Part shown: positions 34,595 to 41,895 of the stretch, in pieces
Numbering within the stretch: the stretch's first letter is position 1
How the letters are laid out: each line of letters starts with the position of its first letter
From: DATEJJ01 sp039649115
GTDB taxonomy: Bacteria > Actinomycetota > Actinomycetes > Mycobacteriales > Micromonosporaceae
Length of the DNA stretch: 64,000 nucleotides
Direction: 5' to 3'
NCBI GenBank assembly: GCA_039649115.1
Contig: JBBWZQ010000079.1
Location: 28,278-92,277, forward strand
The notes under the pieces: model-generated
What the model saw: the letters and a program-made list of their open reading frames with translations, nothing else
Told to the model about the DNA's origin: nothing
The model's database searches: none
Position numbers and translations under genes: made by a program

Positions 34595-34857
34595 CCGCCG
34601 GCCGTTTCCGCGTGCGCGGTGAGCGCCTGCAGCGAGGACCAGAGCGCGCCGGCGGTGGCGAACGTCGCGGGTACCAGCATTTCGTCGGGGAAGACCACGC
34701 CGTACGCATCCTCCAGTTCCATCAGCAGGGCCATCGAACCGAAGGAGTCCAGCCCCAGATCGATGAGCAGGTCGTCGTCCCGGAGCGGTCCGTCCGGTGC
34801 CATGCCGAGTTTGGCGCGGATCAGCTCCTCGAACGGCCCGAACCAGGAAGCGCTCAC
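34591..34857 (-). CDS. Acyl carrier protein next to the decarboxylase
   Basis: An 88-aa carrier protein with LIDLGLDSFGSMALLMELED; Ser38 is the phosphopantetheine site. GTG 34857 overlaps the preceding small gene's stop (GTGA), and its own stop overlaps the decarboxylase ATG. It is the likely carrier for the amino acid activated by the stand-alone A domain at 31661-33343. The acidic helix-2 region is typical of type II ACPs. The upstream open frame to 35085 is a shadow of the 74-aa gene. Confidence 0.87.
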   Translation of the reverse strand: MSASWFGPFEELIRAKLGMAPDGPLRDDDLLIDLGLDSFGSMALLMELEDAYGVVFPDEMLVPATFATAGALWSSLQALTAHAETAGG

Positions 34858-35078
34858 CGCCGTCCGTCCAGAGCGCGCGCGACCAGCTCCGGTACCTCGC
34901 GCAGCGCAACCCGCTCGTGCACCGCCCGGACCAGCAGCGCCTCCGCGGCGCGCAGCACCGCTTCGGCGTCCCGGCGCCCGAGCCTCGCCGGATCGGCGGT
35001 GACGGCGAGCGTCATCGCCTCCGCAGCCGGAACCCCGACATCCACCCGCCGCACGGTTCGGGTGGTGATGTCGTTCAT
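34854..35078 (-). CDS. 74-aa remnant of a condensation-like gene (internal deletion paralogue)
   Basis: This small gene encodes residues matching only the two ends of the 474-aa condensation-like protein at 50314-51738. Residues 1-14 equal its N-terminus (both contain DITTRTVRRVDV). Residues from about 20 match its C-terminus: TADPARLGRRDAEAVL against TADPAMLDRRAAGAVL, and ELVARALD in both. About 400 central residues, including the catalytic centre, are gone, with the frame kept. The ribosome site region GAGGAGCTGATGCCGC and the promoter are also conserved. It overlaps the carrier gene start (GTGA). It may survive as a translational leader for the operon, or encode a mini-protein; no enzyme activity is expected. 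Confidence 0.75.
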   Translation of the reverse strand: MNDITTRTVRRVDVGVPAAEAMTLAVTADPARLGRRDAEAVLRAAEALLVRAVHERVALREVPELVARALDGRR

Positions 35079-35117
35079 GCGGCATCAGCTCCTCGTCCCG
35101 AACACTGTCTCCCTACA

Positions 35118-35161
35118 ACGCTAGATGCCGAGCCGGGACGCGGTATGTCCCCGGAATCCAG
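35118..35161 (-). promoter_or_regulatory. Conserved promoter element, leftward
   Basis: On the minus strand GGATTCCGGGGACA ends at 35146, then a 22-nt spacer, then TAGCGT (35123-35118), about 40 nt before the 74-aa gene. The layout and much of the surrounding sequence are repeated at 51781-51823 before the full-length paralogue. Confidence 0.55.
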
Positions 35162-35181
35162 GACGGGCGCCCGCGCACTCC

Positions 35182-35223
35182 CCGAATTCTGGGACAGCCG
35201 GAAACACCGCCGCCCCTGACACT
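35182..35223 (+). promoter_or_regulatory. Conserved promoter element, rightward, probably leaderless
   Basis: CCGAATTCTGGGACA (35182-35196), a 21-nt spacer and GACACT (35218-35223), seven bases before ATG 35231. The start codon would be at or next to +1, so the methyltransferase mRNA should be leaderless. The paralogous element is at 51843-51884. Confidence 0.55.
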
Positions 35224-35230
35224 GGTGGGT

Positions 35231-36544
35231 ATGCATGTCGACTGGCCGCCGTTCGCCGCCTTTCTCGCGGCCGGCGACCGAGCGCGCGTGGTGTGGGAGG
35301 CGTGGCAGGACTACGCGGATCCGTACGCCCGCGTCGAAGCCCACGAACACGAGCGGCTGCAGGAAATGCTCGGTCCGCGGTCGCGCGCCGAAACCCGCCG
35401 CCGGCGCCCCGACCTCGCCGCGCGGGCCGCCGCGGCCGCCGCCTGGCTGACCGGCCGCAGCGCCACCGACGGGGTGGTCGAGGACCAACAGGTCCACATC
35501 GGACAGTTGCGGCTGAACCTGCGCCCCGCCGTCGTGTCCACAATCGACAATACGCGGTACACGGTGCTCGTCCACGGTGGCCAGGTGCCGATGCCAGGGC
35601 CGGTCGCGGCGGCACTGGTGGCCGCGGTGGAGCGGGGAGCCGGCGGGCCGGACCGGCAGGCCGGTCAGCGCCGCTCGGGTGCCGTGCTGGACCTGCCCAG
35701 CGGTCACCTGTTCACCGCCGCCAACACACCACCCGCCGAGCCGCCCCTCGCCGAGGCGCGTACCTTCGCCACCCTGTGGCACCGGTTCGACCTGCTGGCC
35801 TCCCGCCTCGCGATCGCGTCGCACATCCCGGCCGACACCGACATTCCCGGGTGGGACCTCGCACAGGTGGAGTGGGCCGGGGTGCGGCGGATACTGGACG
35901 TGGGCTGCGGTACCGGCCGGCACCTACGACAGCTGGCGGGCAGCGGCCGTGCGGTGATCGGAGTCGAACCGTCGCTGGGCGCGGTGCGGCACGCGGTGCG
36001 AGACGTGCGCGCGTCCGGCGTCGTGGGCAACCTCGACAACCTGCCGATCGCCAGCGGGTGGGCGGACCTCGTCCTGGCGATGCACATGCTGTACAACCTT
36101 CCCGACATGGACGCCGGGCTCGCCGAGATCCGCCGGGTACTGCGCCCGGGCGGCCAGTTCGTGGTCGCGACGAGCGCCCGGGACACCCTCAGCGAACTGC
36201 ATCAGCTGTTCGACGAATCGGTACGGGCGCTGCATCCCGGACCGTGGCGGAACCGCGCCGCACCGCACCTGCACCGGTTCGACCTGAGCAACGGCGGTGC
36301 CCGGCTCGCCCGGGTCGTCCGGTCCGTGGCGCGGCGCAGCCACGAGATCCCGGTGGCGATCGCGGGTGCCGAACCGGTTGCCGCCTATGTCGACTCCACG
36401 CGGCCCTGGCGGGAGCCGCACCTACCGCCCGGCCTGAGCTGGGAAGCCACGATGGCCGAGGTGCGCCGTCGCGCGAACGAGACGGTGGCGCGGGACGGCT
36501 GCTTCCGGGTGACGCTGCGGGAGGGGCTGTTCGTCTGCCGCTGA
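35231..36544 (+). CDS. SAM-dependent class I methyltransferase
   Basis: A 437-aa protein. The methyltransferase domain occupies the C-terminal half with ILDVGCGTGRHLRQL, GNLDNLPIASGWADLVLAMHM and RVLRPGGQFVVAT, typical of the Methyltransf_11 type. The N-terminal 200 residues are Ala/Arg-rich and do not resemble anything I know, and might bind substrate. I chose ATG 35231, which fits the promoter spacing for a leaderless transcript; GTG 35225 is in frame just upstream. It diverges from the carrier/decarboxylase operon. It might N- or O-methylate the cyclitol, sugar or acyl chain; the acceptor is unknown. Confidence 0.85.
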   Translation: MHVDWPPFAAFLAAGDRARVVWEAWQDYADPYARVEAHEHERLQEMLGPRSRAETRRRRPDLAARAAAAAAWLTGRSATDGVVEDQQVHIGQLRLNLRPAVVSTIDNTRYTVLVHGGQVPMPGPVAAALVAAVERGAGGPDRQAGQRRSGAVLDLPSGHLFTAANTPPAEPPLAEARTFATLWHRFDLLASRLAIASHIPADTDIPGWDLAQVEWAGVRRILDVGCGTGRHLRQLAGSGRAVIGVEPSLGAVRHAVRDVRASGVVGNLDNLPIASGWADLVLAMHMLYNLPDMDAGLAEIRRVLRPGGQFVVATSARDTLSELHQLFDESVRALHPGPWRNRAAPHLHRFDLSNGGARLARVVRSVARRSHEIPVAIAGAEPVAAYVDSTRPWREPHLPPGLSWEATMAEVRRRANETVARDGCFRVTLREGLFVCR

Positions 36545-36560
36545 GCGGCCGACATGACCG

Positions 36561-36899
36561 TCAGCCGCCGTCCTCCTCGACCGTGCTCCCCGCGGCGGAC
36601 CAGTCCAGCTGGGTCCACGCCTGCTGCCCGCTCCACTCCGGTGCGGCGGCGACCACAGGCGCCAGCTCCCGCGGCGTCGGGTACTCCAGTAGCTCCGCGA
36701 GATCGAGTTCCTTGCCGAACTCGGTGCGGATGCGGGATCGGATCCGCACCGCCGTCAGCGAGTTGGCGCCGAGGTCCAGCAGGTGGCTGTCGCTGTGCAC
36801 CTCGACACCGCCCAGGGCGCTGGTCCAGATCGCGATGATCCGCTGCGTGATCGCATCGATGTCAGCGTTGGCCGTCAGAAACTCGTCGGCTGCCGTCAA
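36561..36899 (-). CDS. Free-standing carrier protein
   Basis: A 112-aa carrier protein with LLDLGANSLTAVRIRSRIRTEF; Ser47 is the attachment site. The sequence is closer to NRPS PCP or PKS-type carriers than to fatty acid ACP. TTG 36899 is preceded by GGGAGGGG at eight bases, so the rare start is well supported. The 25-residue C-terminal extension WTQLDWSAAG is Asp/Glu/Trp containing and could be a docking tail. It lies 39 bp after the SDR gene stop and converges on the methyltransferase. It is one of five free carriers in the window. Confidence 0.82.
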   Translation of the reverse strand: MTAADEFLTANADIDAITQRIIAIWTSALGGVEVHSDSHLLDLGANSLTAVRIRSRIRTEFGKELDLAELLEYPTPRELAPVVAAAPEWSGQQAWTQLDWSAAGSTVEEDGG

Positions 36900-36938
36900 T
36901 TGTCCGACCCCTCCCAGGTGTTTGTCTGGCCGGCCCCG

Positions 36939-37640
36939 CTACCAGTCGAGCGGCTGCCGGTTGCGAAAGAAGCCGCCCGTGGGTCCGTCCGGCGGCAGCG
37001 TCGCCAACCACACCGGCGTGTCGGCCGCCTGCTCCGCCGGTGCACCGGGTGACCAGCCCGCCATGTCGGTCCGGACCCACCCGGGACAGCAGCTGTTGAC
37101 CAGAATCCCGTCATCCCGCAACTCCTCCGCGAGGATGCGGGTCAGCGCGTTGATCGCGGCCTTGGACACCCGGTACGCGGGAATCCCGTCGGACATCGTA
37201 CTGAGCTGCCCCATGCCGCTGGACAGGTTGACCACCCGGCCGAAGCGCCGCGCACGCATGGCGGGTACCAGCACCTGCGTCAGGTGCCAGGTACCGAGCA
37301 CGTTGGTCTCGAAGGTGCGCCGCACCACGTCCGGGTCGACCGTGGCGGCATCCCCCTCACCATCGATGGCGATCGCGGCGTTGTTGACGAGGACGTCACA
37401 CCGCCCGAACTCCCGGTGCAGCCACATGGTGAAGCGGGACACGCTGTCCGCGGCGGCGATGTCCAGCCGCGCCGGCGCGACCCGGCCGGGCAGTCCGGCC
37501 AGTTGCCCGGCGGCCGCCCGCCCCGCCTCCAGCGAGCGGCTGCCGAGCACGACATCCAGCCCCCGGGCCGCGAGTTCCCGGACGATGGCCAGGCCGAGGC
37601 CGCGGTTGCCGCCGCTGACCACGGCCACCCGCGCGCTCAT
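36939..37640 (-). CDS. Short-chain dehydrogenase/reductase
   Basis: A 233-aa classical SDR. The cofactor loop is SGGNRGLG, the structural motif NNAAIAI, and the active site YRVSKAA with a Ser in LSSGMGQ. Classical SDRs reduce ketones or oxidise alcohols, and many act on carrier-bound substrates. Placement directly before a free carrier gene makes a carrier-bound beta-keto or amino acid derivative a reasonable substrate; this is inference. ATG 37640. A hairpin and candidate promoter lie between it and the HAD gene. Confidence 0.87.
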   Translation of the reverse strand: MSARVAVVSGGNRGLGLAIVRELAARGLDVVLGSRSLEAGRAAAGQLAGLPGRVAPARLDIAAADSVSRFTMWLHREFGRCDVLVNNAAIAIDGEGDAATVDPDVVRRTFETNVLGTWHLTQVLVPAMRARRFGRVVNLSSGMGQLSTMSDGIPAYRVSKAAINALTRILAEELRDDGILVNSCCPGWVRTDMAGWSPGAPAEQAADTPVWLATLPPDGPTGGFFRNRQPLDW

Positions 37641-37777
37641 CCGGCCACCACGGGCACTCGCCTCACGGAATCGTCACCCCAGGCGTCATCGTCCCCTCCC
37701 CTTCCGGACCGCGCCGGCGGCCGCCGCGGCGCGCGGGTATCTCCCGGAGTGTGGTCGCAGCGGCTCCCCGTTGAAAC

Positions 37778-37795
37778 GTCACCGGATTCGGTGAC
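37778..37795 (-). terminator. Hairpin downstream of the HAD phosphatase gene
   Basis: GTCACCG (37778-37784) and CGGTGAC (37789-37795) form a perfect 7-bp stem with a GATT loop, 15 bp past the HAD gene stop on the minus strand, followed by GTTTC. It could terminate that gene. Its minus-strand text CCGAATCCGGTGACG also resembles the cluster promoter element, so it might instead control the SDR gene at 37640. The region 37641-37777 holds nothing else I recognise. Confidence 0.4.
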
Positions 37796-37809
37796 AGTCC
37801 GCGGCACGG

Positions 37810-38481
37810 CTACACGTAGCCCAGCACGGCGTCGATGGACCGGATGTACGGCAGGCGGGCGGTGGGCCGGCCGGGCTCGCGCGCGACCGCGAGCCCGTGG
37901 TAGCCGAGCCGGACGGCGGCGGCCACGTTCCCCGGGTCGTCATCGACGAAGAGACAGCCATCCGGTGGTATCCCGAGGGCGTCGCTGGCGTGCCGGTACA
38001 TGCGGGGATCCGGCTTGTGGCAGCCGAGTTCGGCGGAGATCGCGTACGCCTCGAAGAACCCACCCAATCCCAGCGCCGCGTGCAGCGCGGGCAGCTCGGG
38101 CCACGCGTCCGACACCACCGCCATGCGCACCCCGCGCCGGCGCAACTCGCGCAGCGTGGGCAGCACGTCCGGAAACGTCTCGACGATCGCCCGCGGATCG
38201 ACCGGCCGGGTCAGCTCGGCGAGCAACCGTGCGGTCGGTTCGACTCCCAGCCGCCGCAGGATGACCCGGTGGTAGTCGTCGTACGCCGGGGTGGTGTCGC
38301 AACAGTCGAGGAATGCGTTGCCCTCGCTGATGGCGTCGGCGACGTCTGCGGGCACCAGCCCCGGCACGGCAGCGGCGAGGATCTGCTCGAGGTCGGCGCG
38401 GGGGTTCCACCGGCCGCCGATCGGCCGGATCAGCACGCCACCCGAGTCGAACAGGACGGCAATCGGTCGGCGGCCGGTCAC
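37810..38481 (-). CDS. HAD-superfamily hydrolase (phosphatase-like)
   Basis: A 223-aa haloacid dehalogenase superfamily protein. Motif I is VLFDSGGVL, motif II VVSDAWPE, the Lys motif GCHKPDPRMY and motif IV FVDDDPGN. Motif I reads D-S-G rather than the usual D-x-D. Loss of the second Asp, the general acid in phosphatases, points to a different activity or weakened phosphatase function. I chose GTG 38481; the frame is open to 38715 but crosses the opposite promoter. Aminocyclitol pathways often need a phosphatase, but the altered motif argues for caution. Confidence 0.82.
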   Translation of the reverse strand: MTGRRPIAVLFDSGGVLIRPIGGRWNPRADLEQILAAAVPGLVPADVADAISEGNAFLDCCDTTPAYDDYHRVILRRLGVEPTARLLAELTRPVDPRAIVETFPDVLPTLRELRRRGVRMAVVSDAWPELPALHAALGLGGFFEAYAISAELGCHKPDPRMYRHASDALGIPPDGCLFVDDDPGNVAAAVRLGYHGLAVAREPGRPTARLPYIRSIDAVLGYV

Positions 38482-38523
38482 GGTGGCGAGTCTACGCACC
38501 CGCCGCGGCCGCGCCCGCCGTCG

Positions 38524-38567
38524 CCGAAATCTGCGACACGTCGACCCCGGGGCCGGCTGCTTAGCTT
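38524..38567 (+). promoter_or_regulatory. Conserved promoter element of the aminocyclitol operon
   Basis: CCGAAATCTGCGACA (38524-38538), a 23-nt spacer and TAGCTT (38562-38567), followed by a leader of about 75 nt to ATG 38647. The next 30 bp are nearly identical to the element at 53085-53128 (shared GGGGCCGGCTGCTTAG), so the promoter was duplicated. Confidence 0.6.
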
Positions 38568-38646
38568 GAGGGCGGAGGCCGGACCGGCCCGCCGGCGCGA
38601 CCAGGCGGGTGCCACCCCGCTGGCACGCAGACGAGGAGGAACACGC

Positions 38647-39405
38647 ATGGGCGCCCGCGACTGGTTCGTACCACTCGCCGACGGCCCTGGACCGCGGCTG
38701 TTCGCCTTTCCCCACGCGGGAGCGGGCAGCGCCCGGCTGTCCGGGTTCGCCAAGGCCGTCGCTCCCGACCTGTCCGTCTGGGCGGCCAACCTACCCGGGC
38801 GCCAGGCACGGCTGGAGGAATCGCCGCCGACCGACCTGGACGCCCTCGTGGACCAGCTCGCCGACAGACTCCTCGACCTGGCACACGGACCGTACGCGCT
38901 GTTCGGCTACTGCGGCGGCGCGCTACTGGCCCTACTGGTCGCCCGGGCGCTGCGCGACCGGGGCGCCCCCGACCCCGCCGCGCTCGTGGTCGTCTCGTTC
39001 GAGGCGCCGGACATCAGTTGGCGACCGACCGGGATCGCCAACCTGCCCAGCCACCGGTTGTGGGCCAGACTGGTCGAGGACGGCGGCGTCGCCCCCGACC
39101 TGGTTCTGGACGAACGCCTCCGCCTGGTCGCCGAACCGTCCGTACGGGCCGACTTCGCCCTGCTGGCCGACTACCGACACATCGGCGCCCCACCGCTGGA
39201 CTGTCCTGTCACCGTGTGCTTCGGCACCGAGGACGTGAGCCCGCGCGGCGCCTGGCTGGGCTGGCGCCGGCAAACCACGCGACCACTCCGGTTGCAGTCT
39301 GTCCCAGGTGGACACTGGCTGCTGGAGGAGTCCACCGCCGAGCTGGCCGCCGCGGTGGTGGCGGCGTCTATCGATAATGGACGTTCTTTGTCGAACACAT
39401 GTTGA
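38647..39405 (+). CDS. Type II thioesterase with Cys nucleophile
   Basis: A 252-aa alpha/beta hydrolase of the type II thioesterase family, with FPHAGAG near the N-terminus. The nucleophile elbow reads GYCGG where family members have GHSxG, so Cys89 replaces Ser. Asp196 (GTEDVS) and His223 (GGHWLL) complete the triad. Ser-to-Cys thioesterases are known to favour aminolysis or unusual cyclisation over hydrolysis, for instance in obafluorin biosynthesis. Here it might catalyse transfer of the acyl chain to an amine such as the aminocyclitol; that is inference. ATG 38647 has GAGGAGG at good spacing. It is the first gene of the long plus-strand operon. Confidence 0.9.
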   Translation: MGARDWFVPLADGPGPRLFAFPHAGAGSARLSGFAKAVAPDLSVWAANLPGRQARLEESPPTDLDALVDQLADRLLDLAHGPYALFGYCGGALLALLVARALRDRGAPDPAALVVVSFEAPDISWRPTGIANLPSHRLWARLVEDGGVAPDLVLDERLRLVAEPSVRADFALLADYRHIGAPPLDCPVTVCFGTEDVSPRGAWLGWRRQTTRPLRLQSVPGGHWLLEESTAELAAAVVAASIDNGRSLSNTC

Positions 39406-39424
39406 CTAACGGGGAGGCACGGCC

Positions 39425-40639
39425 ATTACTGAGGTTTCCGTTATCATTCCTACCTACAACCGGGCCCGATGGTTGGCTGAGACGCTGCGCGGAATCGCCC
39501 GGCAGAGCCTGTCCAGCGACCAGTTCGAGGTCATCGTGGCCGATGACGGGTCCTCAGACGACACGAGGGCAATCGTCGACTCGTTCGCCGGACGGATGCG
39601 GGTGTCCTACCACTTCCAAGAGGACAAAGGCTTCCGCGTGGCGGCAGCCCGCAACGCGGGTGCCCGGCTGGCCGGTGAAGACGTACTCGTGTTCCTGGAC
39701 ACGGGCACATTCGTGGGCCCGGACTTCCTGCGCCACCATCTGGCGGCGCACGAGGGCGCGGGCCGTCGCGCAGTCATCGGATACACGTACGCCTACCGGC
39801 CCGAGGACCCGACTCCCGGCCTCGCCGATGCCCTCCAACGGCGGTTGCCCGAACGGGTGCTCGAGGCGTACCAAGGCGATCCGTCGTTCTGGGACAACCG
39901 CCACGGCGAGTTCCTCGAGTGCGGCTTCGACCTCGGCGCGCGCATGGTGCCGTGGATGCTTTTCTGGGCCACGAACTGTTCCGTCCGGGCCGAGGACTAC
40001 TGGGCAGTCGGTGGCTTCGACGAAGACTTCCAGCGCTGGGGCGTCGAGGACATGGAACTAGGGTTCCGGCTGCACCGCCACGGCGTGCCCTTCGTGCTCA
40101 GCCGCTCGGCATGGGCCATCGAAGGACCGCACGACCGTGAGTGGGACGACCACATGCTCGACAACCACCACAATATCGCTCTGCTGCTGGACAAGCACCG
40201 CGATCCGGTCGCGGAGATCGGTTGGGCGCTGATCTCGAAGGACCAGTATTGGCCGTGGGAGGGCGAGTACCGGGCGTTGCTGGAGTGGGCCGAACGCGCC
40301 CGCGAGATGGATGTCAGCAAGGAACTTCAGGCCGCGGCCGAACAACTGCGGCCGGGCGACCGGGTGGCGGTCTTCGGTTGCGGCGGGTCGGTACCGGAGT
40401 CGTTGCCGCCGGCGGTGCTGGTCGACTTCGACCGTGGCCTGCTCGACCAGGCGCTGGCCGGTAGCCGGCACAGCGGGCACCACGCGATAGGTCTGCGCAC
40501 CCCCCTGGCCGACCAGTCCGTGGACGTCGTGCTGTTGACCTCGCGGCTGAGCGGCCTGTGGCAGCCGTGGGGCCTGGAACTGGTCGCCGAAGCGCGGCGG
40601 GTGGGCGTGGAGGTACGGGCTCTCGGGCTGGAGTTCTGA
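39425..40639 (+). CDS. Family 2 glycosyltransferase with apparent ATT start
   Basis: A 404-aa GT-A glycosyltransferase with VSVIIPTYNRARW, VIVADDGSSDD, DTGTFVGPDF and GGFDEDFQRWGVEDMELGF (Glyco_transf_7C-like). The first conserved strand, VSVIIPTYN, lies before any ATG, GTG or TTG in frame. The upstream in-frame stop is at 39407. The only codon with a good ribosome site (GGGGAGG, seven bases upstream) is ATT at 39425, giving ITEVSVIIP. Starting at TTG 39473 would remove the nucleotide-binding strand. The final 90 residues form a separate Rossmann-like region (VAVFGCGGSVPESLP). Donor and acceptor are unknown. The stop overlaps the aminotransferase ATG (TGATG). Confidence 0.83.
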   Translation: MTEVSVIIPTYNRARWLAETLRGIARQSLSSDQFEVIVADDGSSDDTRAIVDSFAGRMRVSYHFQEDKGFRVAAARNAGARLAGEDVLVFLDTGTFVGPDFLRHHLAAHEGAGRRAVIGYTYAYRPEDPTPGLADALQRRLPERVLEAYQGDPSFWDNRHGEFLECGFDLGARMVPWMLFWATNCSVRAEDYWAVGGFDEDFQRWGVEDMELGFRLHRHGVPFVLSRSAWAIEGPHDREWDDHMLDNHHNIALLLDKHRDPVAEIGWALISKDQYWPWEGEYRALLEWAERAREMDVSKELQAAAEQLRPGDRVAVFGCGGSVPESLPPAVLVDFDRGLLDQALAGSRHSGHHAIGLRTPLADQSVDVVLLTSRLSGLWQPWGLELVAEARRVGVEVRALGLEF

Positions 40640-41895
40640 TGGGCGCCCTGTTGAGCGACGGCACTCGGCTCGCCATCGAGGGAGGCACGCCGGTGCGGCC
40701 GGCGGACCGGGCCTGGCCGCGGTGGCCGCTCGCGGCGGCAGACGCGGAACGGTACCTCACCGAGGTACTGCACAGCCGCCGCTGGGCGATCACCAGCCCG
40801 CACCACGGGCCGCTGTACGAGCGCCGGTTCGCCGCGGAATTCGCCCGCTACACCGGCACGCGGTACTGCGTGCCGACCGACCACGGCTCCAGCGCGCTGG
40901 TGATCGCCCTGGAGTCGCTCGGCCTGAACCACGGCGATCCGGTCCTCGTACCCGCGCTGACGTGGGCGGCTTCCGCCACGGCGGTGTTCCGGGCGGGCCT
41001 GGTGCCGGTCCTTGCCGACGTGGACCCGTGGACCGGTTGCCTGGACGCGGCATCGGTGCGCCGCGATCCCGATGTGCGCGCGGTCGTGGTGGTGCACTGG
41101 GCCTGCGCGATGGCCGACGTACCCGCCATCGCGGCGGCAAGCGGCGTTCCCGTGATCGAGGATGCCGCCCAGGCGCACGGTGCGCGCTGGGCGGGCCGCC
41201 CGGCGGGCTCGTTGGGGCTGCTCGGTTGCTTCAGCATGCAGCACTCCAAGGTGCTGACCTGCGGCGAGGGCGGCGCGGTCGTCACGAACGACCCGGGCAC
41301 CGCCATCCGGCTGGAGGAACTGCGCGCCGACTCGCGCCGCAACCGTGCCGATCCCCGCCCCGGCGAGCTGGACCTGTCGGAAACCGCGAGCGTGATGGGC
41401 GCCAACTTCTGCCTCAGCGAATTCGGCGCGGCCCTGCTGTGCGCCCAACTGGCGGAGCTGGACGCGCAGCACGGCGTCCGCAACCGCAACTACGCGCGGC
41501 TCGCCACGCTGATCGAGCAGATTCCCGGCGTACGGCTGCTGCGGCAGGACCCGGCACAGGACCGGCTTTCCCTGTACGAGGTGCCGATCATTTTCGATCC
41601 GCTGACCGCTGACCGGGACAATGCCTGGGTCGCCGCCGCCCTGACGGCCGAGCTGGGGATGCGTGCCTATCCACCGCGGGTGCCGCTACAGCGCAGCCCG
41701 CTGCTGCGACCGTGGACGAAGCCGGCCATCGCTCCGCTGGCCGACGCGTTCGCGTCCCGGTGTGCGGGGCGGGTGTTCCCCGGCGCGGAGTTCCTGGCGT
41801 CGCACGCGGTCCTGCTTCACCACAGCGCTTTCCTGGGAACGGAGGACGACATGGCCGATCTCGCCGACGCCGTGGCGAAGGTGGCGGTCCAGTGA
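40639..41895 (+). CDS. PLP aminotransferase of the DegT/StrS family, inosose aminotransferase type
   Basis: A 418-aa sugar/cyclitol aminotransferase. IEDAAQAHGA and FSMQHSKVLTCGEGGAV, with PLP Lys204, closely follow the signature of L-glutamine:scyllo-inosose and 2-deoxy-scyllo-inosose aminotransferases such as StsC and BtrS. With the inosose synthase encoded two genes downstream, this enzyme should convert 2-deoxy-scyllo-inosose to 2-deoxy-scyllo-inosamine, and perhaps also perform the second amination to 2-deoxystreptamine. The start ATG 40639 overlaps the GT2 stop; the stop overlaps the next GTG. The function is well supported by both family and context. Confidence 0.92.
   Translation: MGALLSDGTRLAIEGGTPVRPADRAWPRWPLAAADAERYLTEVLHSRRWAITSPHHGPLYERRFAAEFARYTGTRYCVPTDHGSSALVIALESLGLNHGDPVLVPALTWAASATAVFRAGLVPVLADVDPWTGCLDAASVRRDPDVRAVVVVHWACAMADVPAIAAASGVPVIEDAAQAHGARWAGRPAGSLGLLGCFSMQHSKVLTCGEGGAVVTNDPGTAIRLEELRADSRRNRADPRPGELDLSETASVMGANFCLSEFGAALLCAQLAELDAQHGVRNRNYARLATLIEQIPGVRLLRQDPAQDRLSLYEVPIIFDPLTADRDNAWVAAALTAELGMRAYPPRVPLQRSPLLRPWTKPAIAPLADAFASRCAGRVFPGAEFLASHAVLLHHSAFLGTEDDMADLADAVAKVAVQ

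Noticed and set aside
39473..40639. TTG 39473 as start of the GT2 gene
   Set aside because: It would remove the VSVIIPTYN strand needed for nucleotide-sugar binding and has no ribosome site; ATT 39425 is better supported.
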